A DNA stretch of 64,000 bases. Source: Hesseltinella vesiculosa (lineage: Eukaryota; Mucoromycota; Mucoromycetes; Mucorales; Cunninghamellaceae). The DNA lies in the NCBI GenBank assembly GCA_002104935.1, contig MCGT01000004.1, positions 248,001 through 312,000 of the forward strand. Direction: 5' to 3'. The position numbers and the translations under genes were made by a program. A model generated the notes under the pieces. The model was not told the origin of the DNA. It saw nothing but the letters and a program-made list of their open reading frames with translations, and ran no database searches. Numbering within the stretch: the first letter of the stretch is position 1; every line of letters begins with the position of its first letter. Below are positions 37,795 through 49,650 of the stretch, one piece after another.

Positions 37795-37900
37795 AAGCTC
37801 ACTCTGCCATTTTTTCTGTGGACTTTTTCTTCCAAATCGGGAATCGTACCTTTCACCCGTCGTCATGGGTGAAAGCTTGCAATTGTAATTCAATCCCTCT
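37795..37900 (+). repeat. Repeat B with conserved hairpin, copy 1
   Basis: Contains CCAAATCGGGAAT followed by the 8-bp inverted repeat TTTCACCC-(8 nt)-GGGTGAAA and then ATTCAATCC. The reverse complement of 41150-41245 has the same parts in the same order. Confidence 0.8.
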
Positions 37901-38824
37901 GAAAACCAGTCAGTCACCAACAGAATATATATTCTATTGGTAGAATCTAGGAAAATTCATGAGCTCTCCTTGGTCAGAAAGTCGATGTTACAGGCGTGGA
38001 TGCTGAGCCGTCATTCAAAATGAACAATTCTATTTTTTTTTAAAAAAAAAAAAATAAAAAGCTGCGGGTGGTGGGCATATTTTGTTATCATCATGTCTCT
38101 AAATGGTATTAAACTCAAAAAAGCCGTTTTTGTACATGTTTTGTCTTTTGAGACGCTTTGGCTGGTTTTCAGGATCGCCTTTTGGTGACGGGCGGCGATG
38201 GGCTTTCCTTTTTTTGCTAGGCTCAAGTCTTTGGTAAGTCGGGGAAAAAAAAAGAGGGCTGCTATTTACACTGGGTCATGATTCCTACGCTTCAATACCT
38301 TCCAATGCGTTTGGGGCAGTCTGGTTTGGGTGGGTAGTGGGATCCCTTCTAAGTTCAAGTCACCGTGACTAGCCCTAAAAAATGAAAAACTAGCCTTTTG
38401 GCATTTTTCTTGCTTAACATGACCCAGTTTTAGCGGTGATGCTCTGGCTTTATATCGAATCATGGCCCTGTCTATCTATCGAGATGGACCATAGGGCTTG
38501 ATCCCAGAACACCTGAGTGTTGATAGCGATATGACCGTAGGATATGAACACGCCTCTTGATAATCTTCACGGGATCCTGACGGAATAAAGCTCGAATGCT
38601 CTGGTCACACTCAAATGTTAAGCGTCGCATTTACTTACTGTCACTTTTTATTCGATTAACGTGACAAAGGAAAAATAAAACCGTAGCCACTGGAAAATGG
38701 CAATTGCTATCAAGCAGAAGAGGAAGTGAATTCTTCATTACCATGATTAGACGAGTCGTAGAAGTGATCCAAGCGTGAGCCAAGAGTGAGTTCAGCCAAG
38801 AGTGAGCTATGAAAAAAAAAATGA

Positions 38825-38920
38825 GAGACAAGGTTGTCAACTTTCGGCCCAAGATTGGTTGCCCAGACGTGACCACGAGGAGGTAGTTGACGTCCACGTC
38901 CGTCCCCCCTTTCTCCCTTA
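38825..38920 (-). repeat. Dispersed family-C repeat, copy 5
   Basis: Minus-strand frame QLPPRGHVWATNLGPK. Core CTCGTGGTCACGTCTGGGCAACCAAT. Confidence 0.75.
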
Positions 38921-40849
38921 ATAAATAAAAAACTAAAGAGCAATAGTTCTATCCTATTCATTTCTACCCTAACTTGACGACGACCAGGCCGACACGGACG
39001 CTGTATAACAAGTCATAAACAAGTTATACCACACGCACTGTTAGCCTTTTTTTTATTCACGGCCGCCACCAACTTATCAACGATCACCACTGAGCTAAAT
39101 GGAGTTTCTTTTCACCTTTTAGTGACCGAGAGAAACCACAGCCACCCCATGACCGGTCTGAGCAGGACACAGCTAGGGTGGCCACCTCACCAGGTGTTGG
39201 GTCTTCCACAGTACTCCAGTGAGGGTCTGTTGATTCAGATAAAAAAAACTTGGTCGATGGAAGCAAGAAGTGAAGCCCAATAAAGTCCAGAAAATAGCAG
39301 GGGGGACCCAGACGTAGAGTTTGTCAAAAATACATCTGGTGGAACACCATCATTGCTGCCCTGGGGCACAGCTCAGGCGGGCACAACACAAGCCAAGGAC
39401 CAGGGAGAAACGGACACACTTTTCTTGCTTTGCTTCCATGTCATCCTGAAAATGGAATCCCAAAGATCTTGCATAACCCTTCTTGGTGGGGTCTCTTGGC
39501 ACAGATCTTGCTGACCAGGGGGAAAACCATCCAAGGTCTGTTTGGCTTGAATGCACTGCACGTCCAGTTGCAAAAACCTCGGCCCCAGTGAAAATCCATG
39601 TTGGCTGTTAGCTCATCAGCGTCGCATGGCATCAAAAGAGGTAGTCCAAGGCAGCAAAAGGATAAACTTGGGCTAGCAGCGATATCTTTGAATGCTAAAT
39701 GGGAGTGACCCCATCGTCGCATTGCAAACATCAAGTCGGCCATGATATTCTCAAACGGCAAGAAATCACAGTTGATCCAAACTTGTCAACACCAAACGCT
39801 CCATCAACCCTGAAAGGGAAGAATCTGAGCACCAAAGACTTCTACGATTGCCCATTTGCTTTGGTAGGAATGGGAAATAGCCCGAACAAACTTGAATCAA
39901 TGACAGTAAACCACCATTGGAGGAAGAACTTGACAGTAACACGCCGAGGCAAAAGGCGACTTTTACCAAGAGACGACCAAAAGCATGGCCGAGAACTTGA
40001 AACCAATGGACTTGCTCCAAGTGCGCAATCAAGAGGTGCGGTTTTGGTACGATGCTCTTATTTATCTTGGTGTCATCAGGCATTCCGCAAAATGCCCATC
40101 ATCATAGTTTGCTAGTCGGATGCACCTCAAGAGGGTTGAAAAATACCTGCAGCACCCCCCAACATACAGGGACAGTATAGCCCGTAGGCAACTTCGGATC
40201 TTTTTTTATGTGTGGATCGAGGGTTCCAAAAGTCGGGAGAATCCTAGTAGCACACAAGTGACCGTTGACGTTTACGTGGTGATATGATCAGACGATGATG
40301 AAAAAAAAGGGTTGTTTACCAAGGCTGCTTTTTTATAAAAAAGAAAAATTGTGACGGTGAAGGAGTGTGGCCAATCAGAAGCTCCCCTTTCATGGTGAAG
40401 GTCAAAAGCCAGTTTCTCTTTGATACTTCCAGAAAGACAAGCAATCCTTGAAGAATGAAAGTAGAACGAAAGAAGGAACGTAAAGATTGATCCGGAGACA
40501 AGTGTTGCTGTCATGCAGATGCTAACTATGCTGTCCAATTCGGCAGGTCTCAGAGCTGTCGTGCGACCAGCCCGAAAAAAAAAGAGCTTACTCGCGCTGG
40601 GTCGATCCAGACCACTGCCCACTTTGCATGTACTGAAGTTAGTCAACCATCATTAGGAACCCCGAGTGTTCGCTTTTATTGATTGTCACTTGATTTCTGT
40701 ACAGCATACGCGATTCGAAGTGCCTGGTGCAGCTCCTAAGGCCGTTGAGTTCAAAGCGGCAATCAAGCGGACATGACGGTGACTGAATATTAGCTCAAGA
40801 AGCAAAGAGATTCGACGTATTATTTTGAAACTGTGTAAAAATTGGCTGG

Positions 40850-40950
40850 ACAGTCGCTACTAATCAACATGGATTTTCCAGCATCAGATCAACTAGTGAG
40901 TTCCTGCATTCCTGCAAAATGGCACATTGATTCATTTCGTCAAGCATGAT
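40850..40950 (-). repeat. Dispersed family-A repeat, copy 5 (frameshifted)
   Basis: Minus-strand sequence TGTGCCATTTTGCAGGAA...GATGCTGGAAAATCC...GTCCAGCCAATTTTT aligns with the 51.2 kb copy, but the peptide frame is broken by small indels. Confidence 0.6.
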
Positions 40951-41149
40951 TTATACCAACCTCTTTATTTTACAGAGACGACGCCCTCTGATTATGGCAA
41001 AAAATCTGAATTTACCTGCGACCGAGTCCAAATATCTGTGAAAAGGTACATGAAAAGCCTTATTTTCGACCCATATCATTGATATTCACGAAGCCGCAAG
41101 GACACCGGCCCAAACGCAAGGATGTGAGCCAACCTTGGCTGATTGCCCA

Positions 41150-41245
41150 ATTTTCAGAAGGATTGAATAACAGCCGCGTGCTTTCACCCATGAGGGCGGG
41201 TGAAGGCAGAATTCCCGATTTGGAAAGAAATGGTCAACAGAAAAA
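41150..41245 (-). repeat. Repeat B with conserved hairpin, copy 2
   Basis: Reverse complement shares CCAAATCGGGAAT, TTCACCC-(8 nt)-GGGTGAA and TTATTCAATCC with 37795-37900. The hairpin stem is kept and the loop differs. Confidence 0.8.
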
Positions 41246-41709
41246 ATAGCAGAGCGAACGAATGACGGAGGCAAAAACGAGTGTATAACTCGTCAATATA
41301 GAGGCATGGTGAGTGAGTAAAAACATGATTTCATTAGGGTTGTACAATGACTGGTTGAGGAGATATGGCTAGGAAAGGCTATAGGCTTGTTAGCGGAGAA
41401 AAGGGCAAAATAGACACAACCAAGTCGCCGATGAGCTAAGCACCTTTTGGTGTCAAAGTTGTAGATGTTCCAGTCAGTGGGTCGAGCGAGGATGAAGTAG
41501 ATGTGTCATGTCATAACGCTCGTTTGGATCGCAATTGATTGACGCTAGACAATGACACCTGTATATAAATAAAAAGGGTTTGCTTTTTTTTTTTTTTTTC
41601 ACTCCCACTTACTTTCGCAGCTACGTAAAATCTCAGCATGACGCCTGTCAACCCAAAGTGTATCGACAAGGTTTTCAGGCTTTGTGGGTTGAATCTGGCA
41701 CAGCGACAA

Positions 41710-43044
41710 TTAAAGATGGAAAAGCCATGATTGCGAAGAACCTTGGTGAAGACGAGGGGGAAACGTCCCGTCGGCGATCTCGTTTTTGACAGCTGCGTTT
41801 GGCTTTGGATGGATGCAATCGTACTGGAGCTGAAGGTCGATGGCATGTGGAAGGTATGTAATGATGCACCGCTGTATATGATCTTTGTCACTGCGTACGA
41901 TAAACGGGGCCGTTTCTGTGCAAACCAAATGCCAATCTGGGACTTTTGACAAGAAATGGCGTGCCCAAGGGCTAGGTGCGGTGATCTGTGTGGACAAGGT
42001 GATATGCCATTCGTTGCCTGTGCTCCAATCCTCAAGGCGTTGCAGCATGGTTGCCATGGTAGACAAAGCCATATGTGGAAATCGGGTGACTGTGGCTGTT
42101 GTGATCGTCATTGGGAAAGCTGTCACGTCAGGTTGGTCAGGGGCAACGGTCCCAATATTCACATTCGATAGTCCCAGGGTCCCGACAGTTTGATCATCAC
42201 CACATCGATATACACTTCCGAGGCCGCAACTTGTTCTCCGAACAAAGGCAAAGGCAGTCCAGTCGCCGAGGTTGTAGGTGAAGTGACCGAGGGAGTAGAT
42301 GCAGAAGTCAATAACCAGCGTTCACTCGCTTGAACTCGGGTCATTCTGGGGGAAAGCTGAGGTCATTGGCGATGACCGCATACATGTATACAGCATAGGC
42401 ATGTACCCTCCCCCCCCCCCCCGATTCAACTCCTAGAAATAAAACGAGGTGAGCGTTCGCTTTCCGCTTAGATTCCTTTATGCATACTGGCTTTCGACAG
42501 AGTTGAATTCGTGACTAGTGAAATCACCACATCTGATCTGCCACAGTTTGAGGCGACTGGTAAAGGGATGGGCTTGCCATCGTCGTCTTTTGGGCCAGAG
42601 GCTGCTGTGAAGAGAAAAAAATGAGCGTCAGGACAGAGAACGCACGGGGGTAGGGTTACATTGACATTGTTGAAAGCTGGTTTCGAGATTAGCACGAAAA
42701 TCAGCTGACCGACTTTCCCAGATTTTCATATCAGTGAAGTGACTCAATAAGCTTTCTCTTGGTGTATTTGTCAAGGCTGGAGCTGGTTGAGTCCGGGTGC
42801 TTGATGAGGTTTTTTAGTCCGTGCTTCAGGGTAGTTGGCCACTCCACCGAGCGATGATTTGCTATGGACTCTCTGTCAACCCTTGTGTCTGGACACAGTG
42901 CTCGATGATCGTGAGACATGACGAGCGTTGGCGGCTTCCGTTTCTCCAGCTTTTTCAAGGATCACGGCGGCTGCGATGCACATTGGCCAGGGACGTTGAT
43001 CCTCTTCTCGTTGAACCGCACTCTCAATAAATTCATCGGGCTTC
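41710..43044 (-). pseudogene. Possible orphan or decayed multi-exon gene
   Basis: Three open minus-strand segments look coding but are not in one frame: ~43044-42880 (begins MKPDEFIESAVQREEDQRPW), ~42800-42468 (LLSHFTDMKIWESRSADF, with a clean GTAACC...CACAG intron joining to SASGPKDDDGKPIP) and 42322-41710 (about 204 codons, with PWARHFLSKVPDWHLVC and HIQRCIITYLPHAIDL). The segments are separated by stop codons or unclear splice sites, and a poly-C run lies at 42409-42422. I do not recognise the protein. It could be one real gene with introns I cannot place, several remnants, or chance open frames. Confidence 0.35.
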
Positions 43045-43939
43045 ATCTTTTTCTCGTCGACATTTTGTTTCCTTTACGTTGCCGAGTACGACCTCCCCTG
43101 TTCGTTGTCTTTTCGGCGTAACAAAGGGGTAAATAGCAAGTGTGAGGCGTCAGCTTTTCGTCAAAAGCCAAAGATCAATGACCAAGAAGGATCATCGGTT
43201 TCACCTTCTTCATCCTATTCGCTGCATTCATCAATGCGGTCGTATTCTAAGCGTTTGAATTTCAGTCGCTTCAATTGTCATGGCAAAGCGCTGTAAAAAA
43301 GCAAGGAAGAGCAGTGTAAAAAAAAACGGAACGGAACTGAAAAAAAAAAAAAAAACAAAAACCTGCATCCCAAGCTGGTTTCAATCCGGTACAAGCTTGT
43401 TATCCTTCATCCAGATGCGCGCAACACCCCGGAAACCAGCACAAAGCGCATTTAATGGGAGATTTACTGGACCATTTGCTTGATTTCATGAATAAACGCG
43501 TTTTTTTATTGACGAGCGGCGGTGGCTGAAGCACTACCACGGGAAATGCGAAATGGTGAGCCAATTAAAAACGCCGTGATAATGCTATTACTAAAGTGAG
43601 GAAGCGAGATTAACCAACGAGACGTGGTACAAAAAAACCATGAAGAGTAGCACTGGCAAACTGGTTCATTGAAGGTGTCATGAATGGAGAAAAGAGAAAG
43701 TGAGAATTGATGCATCCACCCTTCCTAATTTAGAAACGGTAAGCTTATGCAAGGGCAATTTCGTTACGCCATTGGCTGCTAACTTTTTTATTTTTCCTTA
43801 CGTGTGAGGCTTCTCTGGTTTATTTTGCCTATGAATTGGGATTTCTTACTTTTTGCCACCTAGAAATAATCGTTTTTTTTTTTGCCCCTCCTTTTTGTTG
43901 TTCTTTCCCTTTCTTATCTTTTATTTTTTTTTAATTTAA
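43045..43939. other. Intergenic upstream of ORC2
   Basis: About 900 bases. A Ser-rich plus-strand frame at ~43105-43296 (VSPSSSYSLHSSMRSYSKR) might be an exon fragment, but no gene model holds. The last ~150 bases before ORC2 are T-rich and probably promoter. Confidence 0.4.
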
Positions 43940-45670
43940 ATGGAGCGCACTATCCAAAGTGCGGATGCTATTCCGGTACATTTTGTTAATCGGGTGAATG
44001 AACGGCAACAGCGACAAGAAGAGCAACTAGCACGGAAAAACGGTGGGTCACTCAGGATCAGACGAATGCCCGATCTCTCCATGGGTTTGTCTGGTGAAAG
44101 CGACAAATTTTTGGACCATCTGCAAGAACGCTACGAAAAGGAAAAGCAGGAGCAACAGCCAGACACCAGTATTACACATGATCACGACCGCGCCATGCAA
44201 ACGGCCCAGCAATATGCCTTGCACCGATCAGCCAGCAATATGTCTCCTCCATCCCAGCCTGCTTCCCAGTTTTCCGACAACGACAACAGCGATGATGAAA
44301 AGGAAAACATCGACGTGTCTGGTAGACAGCTCTTTGGCTTTGTTAATAGTGCCAAGCGTCGTGCCAAGGAACCTGCATCCGACTCGTCCATGGCCCTTGC
44401 CAGTAAAAAAGCAAAAACCAAGGAAACCGCCGGCTCCCGCACAAAGTCAAAGAACCTCTCGTCTGCTTCCGCCTCATCTTCCACAGCTCCCAACCCGGCA
44501 AAGGGAAAACGCACCAAAACTCGCAAGCAGGAACAAGCACCTGAACCTGAGCCGGAAAGCGATCATGAGGATGCTGACGACGACAATGAGGACGACGAGG
44601 ATGACGAGCCTGCTGCAGCCTCGACCTCGCTAGAAGCCGATAGTTATGAACGGTATTTTGAAGCTCTCCATGGCCCTTCCGTCACTTCCAACCACACCTT
44701 GTCAAACCTGCCTGCCCTCGAGCCTGAGGAATTTGAGTCTCTGCTAAAGGCGACGACGGTTAAGCACAAGCGAGAAATCGCGACCCTTGTGGCTCAGCAT
44801 GAACGATGCTTCCCTCAGTGGTTCTTTGAGCTGACCAACGGCTTCAACCTCATGTTCTATGGCTATGGTTCCAAACGGCAGCTTCTCAACAAATTTGCGA
44901 TGGACACGTTGCGCGACGGTCCCCTGGTGGTCATCAATGGCTACTTTCCAAGCGTCTCTGTCAAGGACGTTTTGCAGAAAATCCTAGTAGGCGCTTTGGA
45001 TGTCGATCATGTGCCTGGTAGTGTGCAAGATCAAGTCAATATGGTGCGCAGCTATTTTTGCCGGCCGCGGCGGCTCTACAACAAGCTTTACCTGGTGATC
45101 CATAATCTGGACGGCCCAAACTTGCGCAACGACGCCGCCCAGGGAGCCTTGGCTGCTCTAGCAGAAATGCCCCATGTGCATCTGGTGGCATCGATGGATC
45201 ATGTCAATGCTGGTCTGCTTTGGGACAATGTCAAGACGGCCAAGTTTGGTTGGATCTACCACGATGCTACAACCTTTGACAGCTACCTTGTGGAAACCAG
45301 CTTTGAAAACACGCTGATGATGAGCTCACAGCAACATGTTGGTGCCCGTGGTATCCAGTACGTGCTTGCATCTCTGACCAGTAATGCCCGAGGTATCTTC
45401 CGCATCTTGGCTGAGCACCAGCTGATGGAAATGGAAATGAACAACATCGACCGTGCTTCAGAAAACGTTGCCCTGGCCTTTCATCAATACTACGATAAGT
45501 GTCGTGACAGCTTTTATGTGTCCAGTGAAGTCGCGATGCGGTCCCAGCTCACCGAATTCAAGGATCACAAGGTGATCACTGCCAAACGCCTGCCCGATGG
45601 TACCGAAGTCTTTTATATCTCCTTGGACAAAAACACCCTTATCGACATTGTCTCCAATACCACCGATTAA
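43940..45670 (+). CDS. ORC2: Origin recognition complex subunit 2
   Basis: Single exon, 576 aa. ORC2 is a core subunit of the six-protein complex that marks replication origins and loads MCM helicase. Residues 1 to ~230 are disordered with charged and Ser-rich stretches and a long acidic run (HEDADDDNEDDEDDEP), as is usual for ORC2. The conserved region starts with YERYFEALHGPSVTSNHTLS and contains QWFFELTNGFNLMFYGYGSKRQLL (degenerate P-loop of the ORC2 AAA+-like fold), VVINGYFPSVSVKDVL, LYLVIHNLDGPNLR and LVASMDHVNAGLLWD. The C-terminal winged-helix part holds QLMEMEMNNIDRASEN and FYVSSEVAMRSQLTEF.DHK. It is one of only two intron-free stretches of this size in the window. The stop TAA is at 45668-45670. 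Confidence 0.96.
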   Translation: MERTIQSADAIPVHFVNRVNERQQRQEEQLARKNGGSLRIRRMPDLSMGLSGESDKFLDHLQERYEKEKQEQQPDTSITHDHDRAMQTAQQYALHRSASNMSPPSQPASQFSDNDNSDDEKENIDVSGRQLFGFVNSAKRRAKEPASDSSMALASKKAKTKETAGSRTKSKNLSSASASSSTAPNPAKGKRTKTRKQEQAPEPEPESDHEDADDDNEDDEDDEPAAASTSLEADSYERYFEALHGPSVTSNHTLSNLPALEPEEFESLLKATTVKHKREIATLVAQHERCFPQWFFELTNGFNLMFYGYGSKRQLLNKFAMDTLRDGPLVVINGYFPSVSVKDVLQKILVGALDVDHVPGSVQDQVNMVRSYFCRPRRLYNKLYLVIHNLDGPNLRNDAAQGALAALAEMPHVHLVASMDHVNAGLLWDNVKTAKFGWIYHDATTFDSYLVETSFENTLMMSSQQHVGARGIQYVLASLTSNARGIFRILAEHQLMEMEMNNIDRASENVALAFHQYYDKCRDSFYVSSEVAMRSQLTEFKDHKVITAKRLPDGTEVFYISLDKNTLIDIVSNTTD

Positions 45671-45967
45671 GCTCTCTTGCCATGTCTCTCTCTCTCCCTT
45701 CTCTCCACTTTTTTTTTCTTTCATCTGTTTATCCAGCATCCCCTTGTAAATAATATATATATGTCATCTGTCCTCCATCATCATTCGTTCTTGCCGACCC
45801 TGATATCTCTTGGAAAATTAAAAAGAGCGCTTATCTGACAATGAGCGAGGGAGCTTCGATTTTTTAGTTTTCATTCATACAGAGAGTGAAAGGTTGGGAT
45901 ATCAAGAGGGAGTGATTTTTTGTCCGTTCATAGTGGAGTGCTGTGGTAGAAGTCAAAGATGAGGCGT

Positions 45968-48900
45968 TCAAGATTCGTCGTCAGCCAAGAAAGGATGGGA
46001 CAGTAATTCATTGGCAGTGGGTCGCTTTTCGTGGTCCCTGAAAAAAAAAATAGTTGAGACTCTCCGTTTTTTTGATGCAAATTGTCTCGGGAAATTACAG
46101 TTGGAAGGTGCATTTCAAAAAATCCTTTGCATCGGGACTGATATGGGTTGGAATATCGGGCATCGTGTAGCTGCCAATCTAGAAGCCATCACAAAAAAAA
46201 AAAACCAGATTAGTCACTCTTCTTTCGCGGCTTGATGCGAGCAGCCAACTATACCTGGAATATGGCTTGCATTTGAGAAAAGGCAGGGAAGGGATGATCA
46301 CCAGTGAACATTTCCACCACCATGCAGCCTAGAGACCAAATGTCTGCTTTCTTGGTATATTGAGTTTGCTTGACCACTTCAGGGGCCATCCAGAAGATGG
46401 AGCCCTGTAAGCTTGGACGATGTGCTGCTGTTGAGGTCACTTGTAGAATGTCTATGTCAAAAATAAACAGAGGTCCAGTGAGTGTCTGCTTTATCGACAT
46501 CTCAGGACCGTACCTTCTTCCACTTTTTTGGAGATACCAAAGTCGGAGATCTTAACACCGCCTTTGTTGTCGACCAGGACGTTAGCACCTTTGATATCGC
46601 GATGGATGATATCTTTGCCATGAAGATAAGTAAGACCCTTGAGGATCTGTCGCACAAAGCTCTTGACCAAAGGCTCTTGGAAAGCTCCATAACTGGATAA
46701 TAGGCCTGCTACTGAGCCTCCAGGCACGTATTCCAAAAAGATGCTAAAGTGAGCATCGTCAGATTCTGATCCCAAGTACTGCACAATGTTGTCGTGTTGC
46801 AACTCCTGGAGCAGAGCAATCTCACGACGCAAGGCCTCCACCATGGATTTTTTGCGTTCTTCAGTGGCGGAATTCTCTACTGGCAGTTCCACTTGTTTGA
46901 CAGCCATCAGCTCACCGCTCAGGGGATTCAAGCCAAGGTACACGTCACCAAATGTGCCGCGGCCGATCAACGATCCTTTCATCCATGTCACACCATTGCT
47001 TTCCACTAATGAAAGGAGAATAAGTTGTAAGAGTCAGAAGCCAGGCTTTTTTTTTCTGGCCATCCCATCTTACCTGGACAAAAGGCGGTGGGTGGGGCAA
47101 AGTGAGCAATGGTTGCCGGAGGGGACTTGAAATCGTCCTCGTCGGATTTGCTAGTGATAGAAGGAGGCTGCTTGTTGCCGTTAAGATAAGAGAGACTGGT
47201 GGACCGGTTGGCTTGCAAAGAGGGCGAAAGAGGTGGTTTGACGCTATTGATCAGTGGTGAGACAGGTGGAGCAGGCGATTTGCTACGCGGTAAATGTTCA
47301 GAGGACTTGTCATCTGGGTGGCGTGATTCATCGTGTGACGCTTGGGAGGATAGCCCCAGCGACAGGGTCGAGGGCTGGAGTTCCAAGGCAGATTGCAGGT
47401 CGTCATCCAGATCCGAGTCGTCCAAGTCCAGCGATGCCAGGCGGCTGACGATTTGTTTGGCATGGTCGGTGGCATCCCTGCCGTTGGAACCTTCGTCGTC
47501 CTCAACCTCGTGATCCAGGAATTTGTCCATGTCGACGCCCAGGACCGATACGAGTTCCGGCAGCACGGAATTGCGAGAACTGTTTCCGCTTTCATTGCGG
47601 CTGGCTTGGGACAGGCGACGCGTGGTAGACAGGCGCTTGGCATTGATGCCTGCTGTCTCCAGCAGGTCCCGCTTGTGGTTGGGGAAGAAGGAGGTCAGGT
47701 TGGAGGAAATGACTTCGGATGGAGGCCGTTCGCCAAAGAACCGTTTGATGCGAGGGTAGTTGCGAGCACGGAAAGACGAGCCTGAACGGGCTGCGGCGGC
47801 CGGAACGATCCGAGCGTGCTGCTGCTGTTGTGGTGTGAGGGGGAGCAGTGGAGGTGAAGCAGACGCAAATGAAGGGACAGGTGACGATGCTGAACCTGGC
47901 ACAGTCGATGAAGTGGCAGGCCGGGGCATGATGTCGATGGGGGAATGCGGTAGTGACAGCACAGAACCAGTAATGATTTCCATGGTGGTCTGCTTGTCAT
48001 AGCCAGTGGAAGTGTGAGGGCCAGCGAGTGTCGCAGCTGACGGCGAAGGTGACAGCATTGTCAAGTCCTTTTTGGCCGATCCATTCAAACCAAGTTGCTG
48101 TTGTCGTCGTGCATTGCTGCCTTTTCGCCGAAACTCTTCATAGGTCGGATACAAGTGTCGTTTGCGCAAAATCAGGCGTTCTTTTTCCGGCCGATCAGCC
48201 GATCGGCAAATGTCAGTCAATTCAGCATCAGACAAGGCGCGTGCTTTGAAAAAAAAAACCATGAGTGTCTTCACATTTCCTTGGCTTTCGTACCTTCACC
48301 GTTTGTACTTGACCCTACAAAAATGCAATAGCGGTCTGCGTTGCTTTCATCGATGCCAAATTTGTGCAGCACTTTGCCCATGACCATTTTTGCGGTGGTG
48401 GCATTGTGGACGTTGACGATCCGGGTTTGTCCATCTTCACCAAACACCTTGACACATGTCTAACGGAAGTCATAGGAGGGTCATCAATGGGATGTTTTTA
48501 ACAACACATGGGATATCCTATTGTGATACCTGTTTCACTTTTTCCATGGACATGATTCCGCCTTCGAGTGAATTTCGCTGTAGGCGGAGATGGAGGCGTT
48601 AGTGATTCCAATCCGACGACGAAGCGAGATTTGAATACCTTTTGAACAGTACGTGGGCTGGGAGGCAAGTGAGCAATGTCTTGGGTAGGGGTCCCATTAC
48701 CATTAACATTAGTGTTGCGGGTTTTTTTAGAGTCTGAGCGACCAAGGAAACGAGAGAATGAATTAGATCGATTCAAGAGTGATTTGCCTTCTGCTGGTCT
48801 TGATTTTTCCGTAGTGCCGTCCGTTCGCGGGTGGTGTTCGGTGGTGGAGATGACAGGGACAGACACAGTAGATTGGTTGACAGATCGGTAGTCGTTGCGA

Positions 48901-49511
48901 GCATAGGCAAAGCCGGTCGCTGGAGGAGGAGGCGGTACGTTTGCAGGCGGAGGGTAATGGTGCAGATAGGTGGATTCTGACGGCTGTTGCTAAAGCAAGG
49001 GAAAAAAAAAAATGCTCAGAGCCATCAGAGCAGAGGGATTTTTTTTTCTTTACCTTGAGACGAGCAGCCGTAAAAGTGGATGCGTAACATTCCTGACGTA
49101 ATGATTTCACAGCCACCATGATACGTACTCGTTCGCCGACAAGGCTCACACCTATAGACTTGAGTGCTTCGTTATCGAGATCAAGGACTACTGAACCAGT
49201 GATGTGATGGTCTGGACAGAAAAAAGCAAGAACGTTAGGGCTGTTGTGACGAATGACGAGGTGCTGCAAAAGGTGATCATAAAGAAACATGGACGGGGAT
49301 TACCTTTAAACCGAGAGCAAAAACGAGAGAGAGTGACATGGGTAAGCCATTCAGCGACTTGTGCTGTGGACCAGCTTCTTACATCTTCCAGGGTGTAAGG
49401 CCGCTTAATCGCATCATGTGTAGGCGTGGTTGGTGAAGCACCTCTTGAGGTTGATTGGAAGTAGTGCCTTGCTGAAGGAGATGACGGGGTATGGCTGTTC
49501 TGTAGTGCCAT
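45968..49511 (-). CDS. STE11: STE11-type MAP kinase kinase kinase
   Basis: Ten exons (49511-49304, 49211-49054, 48989-48639, 48577-48530, 48459-48294, 48243-47074, 47005-46514, 46451-46255, 46178-46099, 46037-45968), 979 aa. STE11/Byr2 kinases head pheromone, filamentation and osmotic MAPK cascades. Domain order: SAM domain (~35-110; [27 protein letters not shown]), Pro-rich linker, Ras-association-like domain (~265-330; [37 protein letters not shown]), long Ser-rich regulatory region, and the kinase domain from ~710 ([57 protein letters not shown]). The C-terminus [16 protein letters not shown] is the usual kinase end. The start at 49511 is the only ATG placing the SAM domain near the N-terminus. 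The gene is convergent with ORC2 and divergent from CENP-W. Confidence 0.95.
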
Positions 49512-49650
49512 TTGTATAATGACAAAAAAAAAAAAAAAAAAAGGTAAAAGAGGGTAGTCAATGGAAGGCAAGGAAAAGGCAATAAAAAAGGGGGAAAAGA
49601 AAAAAAAAACATTTCCCGCTTTTTTTTGTCTCCTTTTATCCCTTGATTCC
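49512..49650. promoter_or_regulatory. Shared divergent promoter region, STE11 / CENP-W
   Basis: 139 bp between the start codons of STE11 (-) and the CENP-W-like gene (+), with poly-A and poly-T runs. Probably a bidirectional promoter, inferred from spacing only. Confidence 0.5.

Larger units (their letters stand above)
37901..41149. other. Gene-poor interval between two inverted repeat-B copies
   Basis: About 3.2 kb. Contains family-C copy 5 (38825-38920), family-A copy 5 (40850-40950) and many short frames on both strands between 39.3 and 40.65 kb. None could be joined into a recognised protein. The inverted B copies at both ends suggest the boundaries of a decayed element, but target-site duplications could not be shown. 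Confidence 0.4.

Noticed and set aside
39340..40650. Cluster of 60-140-codon frames on both strands
   Set aside because: Frames change every few dozen codons, no known transposase or reverse-transcriptase motif was seen, and no splice model joins them.
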